64,000 bases of DNA. It comes from Actinomycetota bacterium. Lineage in GTDB: Bacteria; Actinomycetota; Thermoleophilia; RBG-16-64-13. Both the position numbers and the translations under genes were made by a program. Location of the stretch: assembly GCA_016278725.1 (NCBI GenBank), contig JADQBG010000015.1, positions 62,001 to 126,000 on the forward strand, read 5' to 3'. Shown piece by piece: positions 44,025 through 51,719 of the stretch. Below the pieces are notes generated by a model, which saw nothing but the letters and a program-made list of their open reading frames with translations, was not told the DNA's origin and did no database searches. Positions within the stretch are counted from its first letter, which is position 1. The number at the start of each line of letters is the position of its first letter.

Positions 44025-45353
44025 CTATTCCGCCCTCCCTGCTTTGGCTTCTGCCGCCTGCGGCTTCCCGGCGGACACCAGGCCGCCGCGGCCGCCGCCG
44101 GATCGATCTCGAACCAGCCGTCCGTTCTTGAACACCGCCGCCACCGGATTGACCCCGAAGTGGTACGGCAGATCGAGATAATCCTCACTCTCCAAGACCA
44201 GGATGTCTGCCCGGCGGCCGGGCGCGAGCGAGCCCACCTCCTCCTCCATGCCCAGGGCTCCCGCCGCCCGCCGGGTGAGTCCCACGATCACCTGCGCCGC
44301 CGAGAGCCCCATGTAACAGGAGGCGATGGTCCCCATGAGGAAGGGGTTCTCGGAGTAACAGGTACCGGGGTTGAAATCCGTGGAGATGGCGACCGGCACT
44401 CCCGCTTCGAGCAGGGCGCGTGCCGGAGCGTAGTGGGTGCGGCCCAAGAAGAAAACGGCCCCAGGAAGCAGCACCGCGGTGACTCCCGCCTCGGCCAGGG
44501 CGGCTATCCCCGCCCCGTCGATGTAATCCAGATGCTCGGCGGAGACCGCCTGCACCTCGGCGGCCAATTGGGCCCCGCCTCCTGCGCTCAGTTGGTCGGC
44601 GTGGATCTTGGGCAGCAGGCCGTATTCCTTGGCCGCCTGCAAAACTCTACGGCTCTGGTCGAGGTTGAAGGCTACATCCTCGCAGAAGACATCGCAGAAG
44701 CGGGCCAGCTCGGCCTCGGCCACCCGGGGGAGCATCTCCTCCACCACCAGGTCGACGTAATCGTCGGCCCTCCCCCGGTACTCGAGAGGCACCGTGTGGG
44801 CCCCGAGGAAGGTGGCCACCACCGTGGCGGGGTGTGTGCGACCGAGTTCGGCGATGACTTCGAGCAGTCGCAGCTCGCTGTCGGTGTCCAGACCGTAGCC
44901 GCTCTTGGCCTCGACCGTGGTGATGCCGTAGTCCAGCATCCAGTCCAGGTGCCGGCGGCCGCGCTCGAGAAGCAACTCGGGCGAAGCGGCGCGGGTTTCC
45001 CTAACGGTGCTCATGATGCCGCCGCCGGCCCGCGCGATCTCCTCGTAGTCACTGCCCGTTACCCGCATCTGAAATTCGCCGGCGCGGTCGCCACCGAACA
45101 CCGGGTGGCTGTGGCACTCCACCACCCCGGGCATCAGCACCCGGCTCCCGCAGTCCACCCGGCGGGCATCCTCGGAAAGACTAACCTCGACTTCAGCTTG
45201 AGCTTTGCCTCCCACCCAGACGATGACCCCGTCACGGGCCGCAACCGCTCCGCCCTCCAAGAGGCCCAGTCCTCCGTCCGGGGCCGCGCAGGTCAGCAGC
45301 GGTCCGTCGGTGGTAACGATCAGGTCGGCCTGCTGCCGCGGGAAGCCGCTCAC
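44025..45353 (-). CDS. hutI: imidazolonepropionase
   Basis: GTG 45353 overlaps the stop of the ferredoxin-like gene by four bases. The 442-residue amidohydrolase is slightly longer than usual because of a basic, Gly/Ala-rich tail. Metal ligands sit in ECHSHPVFGGDR (HxH), KIHADQLSAGGGAQLA and VSAEHLDYID. The final STDFNPGTCYSENPFLMG segment carries the catalytic Asp and is diagnostic. It opens the imidazolone ring to N-formimino-L-glutamate, which the adjacent ftcD product consumes. Confidence 0.95.
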   Translation of the reverse strand: MSGFPRQQADLIVTTDGPLLTCAAPDGGLGLLEGGAVAARDGVIVWVGGKAQAEVEVSLSEDARRVDCGSRVLMPGVVECHSHPVFGGDRAGEFQMRVTGSDYEEIARAGGGIMSTVRETRAASPELLLERGRRHLDWMLDYGITTVEAKSGYGLDTDSELRLLEVIAELGRTHPATVVATFLGAHTVPLEYRGRADDYVDLVVEEMLPRVAEAELARFCDVFCEDVAFNLDQSRRVLQAAKEYGLLPKIHADQLSAGGGAQLAAEVQAVSAEHLDYIDGAGIAALAEAGVTAVLLPGAVFFLGRTHYAPARALLEAGVPVAISTDFNPGTCYSENPFLMGTIASCYMGLSAAQVIVGLTRRAAGALGMEEEVGSLAPGRRADILVLESEDYLDLPYHFGVNPVAAVFKNGRLVRDRSGGGRGGLVSAGKPQAAEAKAGRAE

Positions 45354-46453
45354 GCGGATCTCCGCTCCGCCTGCGGCAGCGGCGCCATGGAGATGGCCCC
45401 CTCTCTGCACGCTCCCAGGCAAACCGCGCAGCCGCGGCACTTCTCCTCGTGAAACAGCAGCACGCGCTCCTCGCCCCTGCCCACTATCTCGAAAGCGCCG
45501 AAGGGGCAGCGGCGGGCGCAGCGGCCGCAGGTGCTGCAGAGCGATTCCTCCCGCTGGGCCACGTGCCGCGACCGCGGCCAGAGCTTCTGCGCGCCCATTT
45601 CCTCCGCCACCAGGTGGGGAAAGCAGCAATCCGAACAGCAGTTGCAAATCGCCCCGCGCACCTTATCCCCATCACGCACCAATTCGCCCGAATGCATCAG
45701 GCCCGCCTGGTGCGCCTCCCGCAGAATCTCCTTGGCCCTTTCCTTTGATATCTCCCAACCCAGATCTCGGTCGTTCTCGAAGCGCAGACAGACGTTGACG
45801 GGTTTTTCGCACTCGCCCATCATCGCCCGGCAATTGCACGGCCACAGATAGACGTGCTCCACCTCGTCGATCACGGCGGCGGCCTCGTCGGGCAGCAGGT
45901 ACTCGGCGTTCTCCAGCCGCCGATCAGGCTCCTCCCCCCGCTTGAGCGCTTCGATCTGCTCCCGCTTGAGTTCGCGGTAGTAGTCGCGCTCCCAGTCGTT
46001 GAGCCGGGTGCGAAGTTCGGGAGAGATGTCTTTCCAGCCCTCGTGAATGGCCCAGATCTCAAACCGGGTGTGGAAGTCGGCAGCGCGGAGTACAAGACCG
46101 GTCATGCCGTCGCGGTGCGTGGCGAAGGCCAGTTCCGAGCCCTGCCTGCCCATACAGATGCCCTCACGCAGCAGTTGAGGCTCGGCGGCCTTACCGCCCG
46201 CCTCGACCCAGGCGAGATCCACAAGCCCGCGGCGCCAGGCGCGCATCACGAAGCGGTCGAGCGAGGCCGGCAAGTTGTCCTGCAACCGTTCCCGCAGCCG
46301 CCTCTCGACCTCCTCGAGGGTCAGGTCGCCACCGTCCAGGAGCAGCACGAGCTCCATCTCTGCCGGCTCCACGAAGCGGTCGAGCTGCGCGGACAGGAAC
46401 TCTGGAACCGAAAAGAGCTCCATGAATCTCTGGACCTTATCGCGGGGAGTCAT
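45350..46453 (-). CDS. cysteine-rich 2[4Fe-4S] ferredoxin-domain protein of unknown function
   Basis: ATG 46453 follows AGGAAGG. The 367-residue protein starts with a helical region that resembles a winged helix (LTLEEVERRLRERL; RFVMRAWRRGLVDLAW), has a central Cys-rich part (PCNCRAMMGECEKPVNVC; AICNCCSDCCFPH), and ends with two ferredoxin motifs (CSTCGRCARRCPFGAF; CRGCAVCLGACREGAI). It can thus hold two [4Fe-4S] clusters and perhaps one more. It lacks the ATPase domain of RamA-type corrinoid activators. Its position between the corrinoid protein and hutI genes suggests an electron donor or activator, which is an inference. Confidence 0.75.
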   Translation of the reverse strand: MTPRDKVQRFMELFSVPEFLSAQLDRFVEPAEMELVLLLDGGDLTLEEVERRLRERLQDNLPASLDRFVMRAWRRGLVDLAWVEAGGKAAEPQLLREGICMGRQGSELAFATHRDGMTGLVLRAADFHTRFEIWAIHEGWKDISPELRTRLNDWERDYYRELKREQIEALKRGEEPDRRLENAEYLLPDEAAAVIDEVEHVYLWPCNCRAMMGECEKPVNVCLRFENDRDLGWEISKERAKEILREAHQAGLMHSGELVRDGDKVRGAICNCCSDCCFPHLVAEEMGAQKLWPRSRHVAQREESLCSTCGRCARRCPFGAFEIVGRGEERVLLFHEEKCRGCAVCLGACREGAISMAPLPQAERRSA

Positions 46454-46475
46454 GGGCCTTCCTCTCTGGGGCCGC

Positions 46476-47105
46476 CTAAGCCCGAAGGCTCTTGGCCAGC
46501 TTGATCGCCGCGCCGGCATCGCTGGCGTAACCGTCCGCACCCAGTTCGTCGGCATAGCCCTGGTTCACCGGAGCGCCCCCGATGATCACCTTGACCCGGT
46601 CACGCAACCCGCGCTTTTCCAATTCGGCGATGGTCTGCTTCATCATGGGCATGGTCGTGGTCAGCAGAGCCGACATCGCCAAGAAGTTGGCGCCGGTCTC
46701 CTCGACTTTGGCGACGAAGGCGTCGGGCGCCACGTTGATTCCGGCATCGATCACTTCGAAGCCGGCGCTGCTCAGCAGCATGCTCACCAGGTTCTTGCCG
46801 ATGTCGTGGAGGTCGCCTTTGACCGTCCCGATGACTACCTTACCGCTTGCCTGCACGTCGTCCAGGGCCAACTCGTCCTTCATCACCGCGAGCCCCCGCT
46901 CCATGGCCTTGGCCGAGCGGAGGACTTCCGGGATGAACATCTCCTCGGATTCCATCTTCTCGCCCACGATATCCATGGCCGCGATCAAGCCATCGTTCAG
47001 AATCGCCGGGGCGGGACTGCCCGCGTCTAGCTGTTTCTGCACCTCGGCGGCCACCAGCTCTCCATCGCCCGCCTGAACCAACTCGATCAACTTGTCGAAA
47101 GCCAT
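46476..47105 (-). CDS. corrinoid (B12-binding) methyl-carrier protein, MttC/MtgC type
   Basis: ATG 47105 follows AAGGAG. The 209-residue protein has a helical cap (1-85; MFIPEVLRSAKAMERGL) and a Rossmann-like B12 domain (90-209). The base-off/His-on signature is complete: GDLHDIGKN (DxHxxG), then MSALLTTTM (SxL) and VIIGGAPVNQGYADE (GG). It carries methyl groups from the substrate-specific MttB-family methyltransferase to the methyl-THF enzyme. It lies between hutH and the ferredoxin-like gene, inside the histidine-degradation genes. Confidence 0.94.
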   Translation of the reverse strand: MAFDKLIELVQAGDGELVAAEVQKQLDAGSPAPAILNDGLIAAMDIVGEKMESEEMFIPEVLRSAKAMERGLAVMKDELALDDVQASGKVVIGTVKGDLHDIGKNLVSMLLSSAGFEVIDAGINVAPDAFVAKVEETGANFLAMSALLTTTMPMMKQTIAELEKRGLRDRVKVIIGGAPVNQGYADELGADGYASDAGAAIKLAKSLRA

Positions 47106-47157
47106 TTTCTCTCCTTGTCTGCCGTCGTGTTCTTCGTTTCGACCGGAACCCACCCGC

Positions 47158-48759
47158 CTACGGCGCCGCCGCCAAGTCCAGCGGGCCCACCGCCTCTTCG
47201 ACCGCCCGGCAAAGCCGTTCGCTGCTCATGAGCTCGGCGATCGCCTCTATGTCCGGGGTCTGCGGCCGGTCCTCGGCCAGGGGGGGCACGGTCTGACGGA
47301 TCAGGCGATAGGCGGCCTGCACACCGTGTCCCGGACGCAGCCCTTCGCCATATTCCAGGGCCTGGGCCGCCGCGAGCATCTCCACTGCCACCACCCAGGT
47401 CGTGTTCTTCACCACGTCCACAGCCTTACGGGCGGCGAAGGCGCCCATGCTGACGTAATCCTCCTTGTTGGCCGAAGTGGGAATCGAGTCGACGCAGGCC
47501 GGATGAGCCAGGGTCTTGTTCTCGGACACCAGCGCCGCCGCCGTCACCTGGGGAATCATCAAACCGGAGTTGATGCCGCCTCGGGGGGTGAGGAAGGCGG
47601 GCAGGCGTTCCGAGGTCGCCGGGTCGAGCAGGTACTCCACGCGGCGTTCCGCTATTCCCCCGCTGTAGGTGAGCGCCACCGCCAGGAAGTCGAGCGCTTG
47701 AGACACCGGCTGGCCGTGGAAGTTGCCCCCGGAGACGATCAGCTCAGCCTCGGGGAACACCAGCGGGTTATCCGTGGCCGAGTTGACCTCGACTTCGAGT
47801 ACCCGGCGGACGAAATCCAGCGCGTCCTTGGCGGCTCCATGCACCTGGGGCATGCAGCGCAGGGAGTAGGCGTCCTGCACCCGCTTGTCGAGTTCGTCAT
47901 CGCGGTGCGAGGGCAGGATCTCGCTCCCCTGGAGCAGCCGCATCAGGTTGCCGGCCGTGGCCACTTGGCCGCGGTGAGGCCGGACCTCTTGGGTGCGGGG
48001 CAGATAGGCCGCATCGGTTCCCCGCAAGGCCTCGAGAGTCATGGCGCCCGCGATATCGCAGCACTTGAGCAGGTTCTCGGCGGCCAAAAGGGTAAGCGTG
48101 CCCAGAGCGGACATCAGTTGCGTGCCGTTGATCAGGGCGAGGCCCTCCTTGGCCTCGAGCACCAGGGGCTCGATGCCGGCCGCCTTCATGGCGGCGGCCC
48201 CCGACGCCCACTCTCCATCCACCCACGCCCGGCCTTCGCCGATCATCACGGCGGCCAGGTGGGCGAGCGGAGCAAGATCCCCCGAGGCCCCTACCGAGCC
48301 CTTGGCGGGAACGTGGGGATAGACGCCGCGGTTTATCATCTCGACCAGGGTCTCGAGCACGGCGTAGCGCGCGCCCGAGTAGCCCTTGGCCAAAACGTTG
48401 GCGCGCAGCACCATGAGGGCGCGGGCCTCCTCTGCGTCCAGGGGCACGCCCACGCCGCAGCAGTGGCTGAGCACCAGATTGCGCTGTAGCTCGAGTACCT
48501 CCGACTGGTCGATGGAAACGTCGGCGAACTTACCGAAGCCCGTGGTCACTCCATAGACCACCTGGCCTTCTCGCACTATCTTGTCGACGTAGGCGCGGGC
48601 TCGGTCTATGCGCAACCGGGATTGCTCGGCCACCGCCACCCGGGCCTCGCCGCGCGCGGCCCGGCGGACGTCCTCGAGGCTGAGGGTCTCCCCGTCCAGC
48701 CGCACCTCGGGGGCATCGGCGCGAGGCGTGCACGGATTCTTGGTCTGCCTCGCGGCCAT
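47158..48759 (-). CDS. hutH: histidine ammonia-lyase
   Basis: The 533-residue protein removes ammonia from histidine to give urocanate. Ala158-Ser159-Gly160 in GSVGASGDLAPLAH forms the MIO cofactor. YGVTTGFGKFADV supplies the active-site Tyr loop, and RPHRGQ, QDAYSLRCMPQVHGA and NFHGQPVS match HutH more than phenylalanine lyases. The ATG abuts the stop of the upstream MttB-like gene (TAGATG). Tight coupling to a quaternary-amine methyltransferase gene is unusual. Direct action on a trimethylated histidine, freeing trimethylamine as in ergothionase-type reactions, cannot be excluded. Confidence 0.94.
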   Translation of the reverse strand: MAARQTKNPCTPRADAPEVRLDGETLSLEDVRRAARGEARVAVAEQSRLRIDRARAYVDKIVREGQVVYGVTTGFGKFADVSIDQSEVLELQRNLVLSHCCGVGVPLDAEEARALMVLRANVLAKGYSGARYAVLETLVEMINRGVYPHVPAKGSVGASGDLAPLAHLAAVMIGEGRAWVDGEWASGAAAMKAAGIEPLVLEAKEGLALINGTQLMSALGTLTLLAAENLLKCCDIAGAMTLEALRGTDAAYLPRTQEVRPHRGQVATAGNLMRLLQGSEILPSHRDDELDKRVQDAYSLRCMPQVHGAAKDALDFVRRVLEVEVNSATDNPLVFPEAELIVSGGNFHGQPVSQALDFLAVALTYSGGIAERRVEYLLDPATSERLPAFLTPRGGINSGLMIPQVTAAALVSENKTLAHPACVDSIPTSANKEDYVSMGAFAARKAVDVVKNTTWVVAVEMLAAAQALEYGEGLRPGHGVQAAYRLIRQTVPPLAEDRPQTPDIEAIAELMSSERLCRAVEEAVGPLDLAAAP

Positions 48760-50208
48760 CTAGGCCACCCGCTCGGTGAAGCCGTTCACCTTCTCGTCGA
48801 GCACGCGGCCCACGTGCTCGGGCAAGGCGGGGGGTTGATGGTCGGCCAGGAGCTTGCGCGCCTTGTCCCCCGCCTTCTCCCGCAGGTCCTTGGAGCCCTC
48901 GGTCTGCCATTTCTCGTATCCGTAGCGATTGAGGATGGTGGGCCGCCACTGCGCCGAACGCAGGTGCCGATAGGTGTGTTCGGTGGTCATGTAGTGCCCC
49001 CCCGGTCCCACCTCGCGCACGGTATCCACGGTCACGGTCTCCCGGTCCACCTCCACTCCGCGGAAGAGCCTGCGGTTCATCCCCACGAACTCGTCGACCA
49101 CCACGATCTCCTCGAGCGAGCCGGTCAGGCCGAAGTCCAGGTAGCCCACATCGTGATTGAGATTGGAGCCCTGCATCATTGCCATGAAGGTGAGCTGGGC
49201 GATCTCCATGCCCGCCTGGGCGTCCAGCAGCTGGGAATCACTGGTCCCGCCGTAACCCCAATTGGGAATGTCCAGCCAACGTGCCATGTCCACCATGCAC
49301 ATGTAGGTCTGGTAGTACTCCGGAGCGTTGTAGCTGGATTGCGCCGTCACCATGTCGAGCACCGCGGCACCGATGCCGAAGAGGAAGGGAGCGCCGGGTT
49401 TGCGCAGCTGGTGCATCACCAGCCCGAAGAGGCTCTCGGCCACGCCCTGCGCGGTATGGCCGGCGACGGTGATCGGGGCGGTGGCGCCGGCGAGCGGCGC
49501 CGGGGAATAGATCGAGGGAACTCCGGTATCGGCGCAAAGGAAGAGCTTCTCCACGCTCTCCACCGGATGCTCGAGCGGGCTGATCGGCTCGTTGTAGACC
49601 ACGAAGTAGGGCTTTTGCCGCAACTGCTCCTCGCCGCCGCGAAGCTCCTGGGCCACCTCCACCATCACCCGCAGGTCGTCGGCGTTCTCCGCCGTCATCA
49701 CCAGGGGCTTCGTCGAGTTGCGCATCATCTCCCGAAAGCTCAGCAGGTAAGAGTGGTGCGGATTGACATCGGTGGGGTGAGCCGAGGACATGATGAAATC
49801 CATGTGCGGCAGGGCGTCGCAAAGCCGGGCCGCGCGGGCGACGTCCTCGAGCACGCTGGCCCGGCGCTCCCGCGTCTCCAGATCATAGGTGTGCATCAGG
49901 TCCGAGCCGGTGCCGAAATAGCTGTTGTAGCCGCCGAGCTCCATCGCGAGCTCGCCCTCGCGGCCGTAGACCAAGGTCACCGCGGGAACGCTCTGCCTCG
50001 CCTGCTCGATCAGGTGCCGCGGCATCTTGACCAGCTCCCCCTCGACCTGGGCCCCAGCGTCGGCCAAAAGTCCACGGGCCTCTTCGTGGTAGACCTTCAT
50101 CCCGATCGAGCCCGCGATCTCGAGCGCGGCCAAGTAGATATCCCGCTTCTGCTCGTCGCTCAGAAACTGCAGGCGCCCGATGCGGGACGCATTCCTCACA
50201 TCTTTCAT
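48760..50208 (-). CDS. MttB-superfamily corrinoid methyltransferase, non-pyrrolysine (paralogue 1)
   Basis: ATG 50208 has TAGGAGGAAG. The 482-residue TIM-barrel protein matches the trimethylamine methyltransferase superfamily: GIGAAVLDMVTAQSSYNAPE, NWGYGGTSDSQLLDAQAGME, LNHDVGYLDFGLTGSLE and GGHYMTTEHTYRHLRS. There is no in-frame amber codon, so it is of the pyrrolysine-free type, whose known members demethylate quaternary amines such as glycine betaine, proline betaine and carnitine. It would methylate the corrinoid protein encoded two genes on. The substrate is unknown, but the Hut context favours a histidine betaine. Confidence 0.9.
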   Translation of the reverse strand: MKDVRNASRIGRLQFLSDEQKRDIYLAALEIAGSIGMKVYHEEARGLLADAGAQVEGELVKMPRHLIEQARQSVPAVTLVYGREGELAMELGGYNSYFGTGSDLMHTYDLETRERRASVLEDVARAARLCDALPHMDFIMSSAHPTDVNPHHSYLLSFREMMRNSTKPLVMTAENADDLRVMVEVAQELRGGEEQLRQKPYFVVYNEPISPLEHPVESVEKLFLCADTGVPSIYSPAPLAGATAPITVAGHTAQGVAESLFGLVMHQLRKPGAPFLFGIGAAVLDMVTAQSSYNAPEYYQTYMCMVDMARWLDIPNWGYGGTSDSQLLDAQAGMEIAQLTFMAMMQGSNLNHDVGYLDFGLTGSLEEIVVVDEFVGMNRRLFRGVEVDRETVTVDTVREVGPGGHYMTTEHTYRHLRSAQWRPTILNRYGYEKWQTEGSKDLREKAGDKARKLLADHQPPALPEHVGRVLDEKVNGFTERVA

Positions 50209-50282
50209 TGCTTCCTCCTAAAGGTTGAGCGGCCAAAGCCGGCCGGGGCCGCGTTTCCGAGCGCCTCGGCCTCGCTCCCGGA

Positions 50283-51719
50283 CTACTCGGACGTCTTGAA
50301 CTCTTGAATGATTTCGTCGAGCCGCTCGGAAAGGTCATCCGCCAGCGGTTCGACCTCGTGCTTCTGGATCAGTTCATCAACGCGGCCCGCGGCCCGCTCG
50401 GACAGGGTCTTGCCCCCGGCCGCCGTCCACTTGTCGAAGGTGCGGTGATCGAACACCCGCGGATACCAGTCGTCGTTCAGATGATTCATGGTGTGGTCTT
50501 CCAGCAGGTAGTCGCCCTCGGGCGCCACTCTTTCGATCATGTCGAGAGCCAGAGTCTCGTCGTTCACCTCGAGCGGTTGCATGAACCGCTTGATCCACCC
50601 GATGATCTCGTCACAGATGACCAGCTGAGCCAGCGAATTGGACATGCCCGACTCCATGTAGCCGACGTCGTGAATGAGGTTCGAACCGGCGAGCGATTCC
50701 AGGGTCAGGCTGAGGGCGGCTTCCGCAGCGGCCTGCTCGTCGACCACCTTGCTGTCGGTCGCTCCGCCCAGGCCCCAGTGCGCCTTGTCGTACCAGTTGG
50801 CCATCTCCGCGAAGGCCACCCGGTTCTCGGGCGCGGAGTAGACGTCGATGGTGCTGCGCATGTCGAGCTTGTCCTGCGTGCCCCCGGAGAGCGAGACCGG
50901 CGTCCCCTCGTTGATCAGTTGGGCGAGCACCAGGCCGAAGAGCTCGCCGGCGTTGGCCACGGCCAGCGCGGCGGGGATCGTCATCGGCCCCGAGGCTCCG
51001 CGGAGGACCGCCGGGTTGTAGACCAAGGGAATGCCCTTGCCCGCCACGAACATCAGCTTCTCGAGATCCTCCTGCGAGTGCCGCAAAGGGTGGGTCACAT
51101 TGATGTAGCTGAGCCCCCGCGGCCGCGCGCGGTGGGCTTCTTCGCCACCGGCTTCGGCCTCCATCATGGCCACCATGCCCGCCACGTCGCTCAGGCGCGG
51201 CGCCACGTAGGCGAAGGGCTTCGTGGTGTTGGCCATCATCGCCTTGAACTGCTCCAGATAGACCACGTCCGTGTCCAGATCCCAGGGGAGCGCGAACGAC
51301 ATCACGAAATCGATGTGGGGCAGCGCATCGATCAACCTGATGCCCTCGGTCACGTCCGCCAGGGTTCCTTGGCGCCGGGCACCCGAGCGATGGTCGATCA
51401 TGATCGGGGTTTCCGAGCCGTTGCCGTAGAAGACGTTGGTCCCTTCCACGGGCATGCTGTGCTCATCTCCCCGGCCGTACAGGGTGAAGCCTGAGGGCGA
51501 CTTGTCCAGGGCCCAGTCGATCAGATCGCGGCTCAAACGCACCCGCTCGCCGTCGACCTTCCCACCTGCCTCCCCCAGAATCTCTCGAGCCTGCTGATGC
51601 CCGGCCTCCACTCCAATCCGCTCGAGGATCCGGCAGCTGGCTTCGTGGATCTGCGCACACTGCTCGTCGATCAGCTTGGCAAAGCGCACTCCGGCCTGCC
51701 CCCGCAGAAGCTCCTTCAT
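50283..51719 (-). CDS. MttB-superfamily corrinoid methyltransferase, non-pyrrolysine (paralogue 2)
   Basis: ATG 51719 overlaps the stop of the second AOR gene (ATGA). The 478-residue protein is a clear but distant paralogue of the next gene: GNGSETPIMIDHRSGARR, SLSGGTQDKLDMRS, HWGLGGATDSKVVDEQAA, IHDVGYMESGMSNSLAQL and GDYLLEDHTMNHLNDD. It has no in-frame stop, hence no pyrrolysine. Two different MttB copies in a row could act on successive methylation states or on different betaines, sharing one corrinoid protein. Confidence 0.9.
   Translation of the reverse strand: MKELLRGQAGVRFAKLIDEQCAQIHEASCRILERIGVEAGHQQAREILGEAGGKVDGERVRLSRDLIDWALDKSPSGFTLYGRGDEHSMPVEGTNVFYGNGSETPIMIDHRSGARRQGTLADVTEGIRLIDALPHIDFVMSFALPWDLDTDVVYLEQFKAMMANTTKPFAYVAPRLSDVAGMVAMMEAEAGGEEAHRARPRGLSYINVTHPLRHSQEDLEKLMFVAGKGIPLVYNPAVLRGASGPMTIPAALAVANAGELFGLVLAQLINEGTPVSLSGGTQDKLDMRSTIDVYSAPENRVAFAEMANWYDKAHWGLGGATDSKVVDEQAAAEAALSLTLESLAGSNLIHDVGYMESGMSNSLAQLVICDEIIGWIKRFMQPLEVNDETLALDMIERVAPEGDYLLEDHTMNHLNDDWYPRVFDHRTFDKWTAAGGKTLSERAAGRVDELIQKHEVEPLADDLSERLDEIIQEFKTSE

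Noticed and set aside
45350-46453. RamA/RACo-type reductive activator of corrinoid proteins
   Set aside because: The protein has ferredoxin clusters but no ASKHA ATPase motifs, so the name would overstate the evidence.
48760-51719. Pyrrolysine-containing trimethylamine methyltransferases
   Set aside because: Both MttB-like frames are uninterrupted and have no in-frame amber codon, and no pyl genes are in the window.
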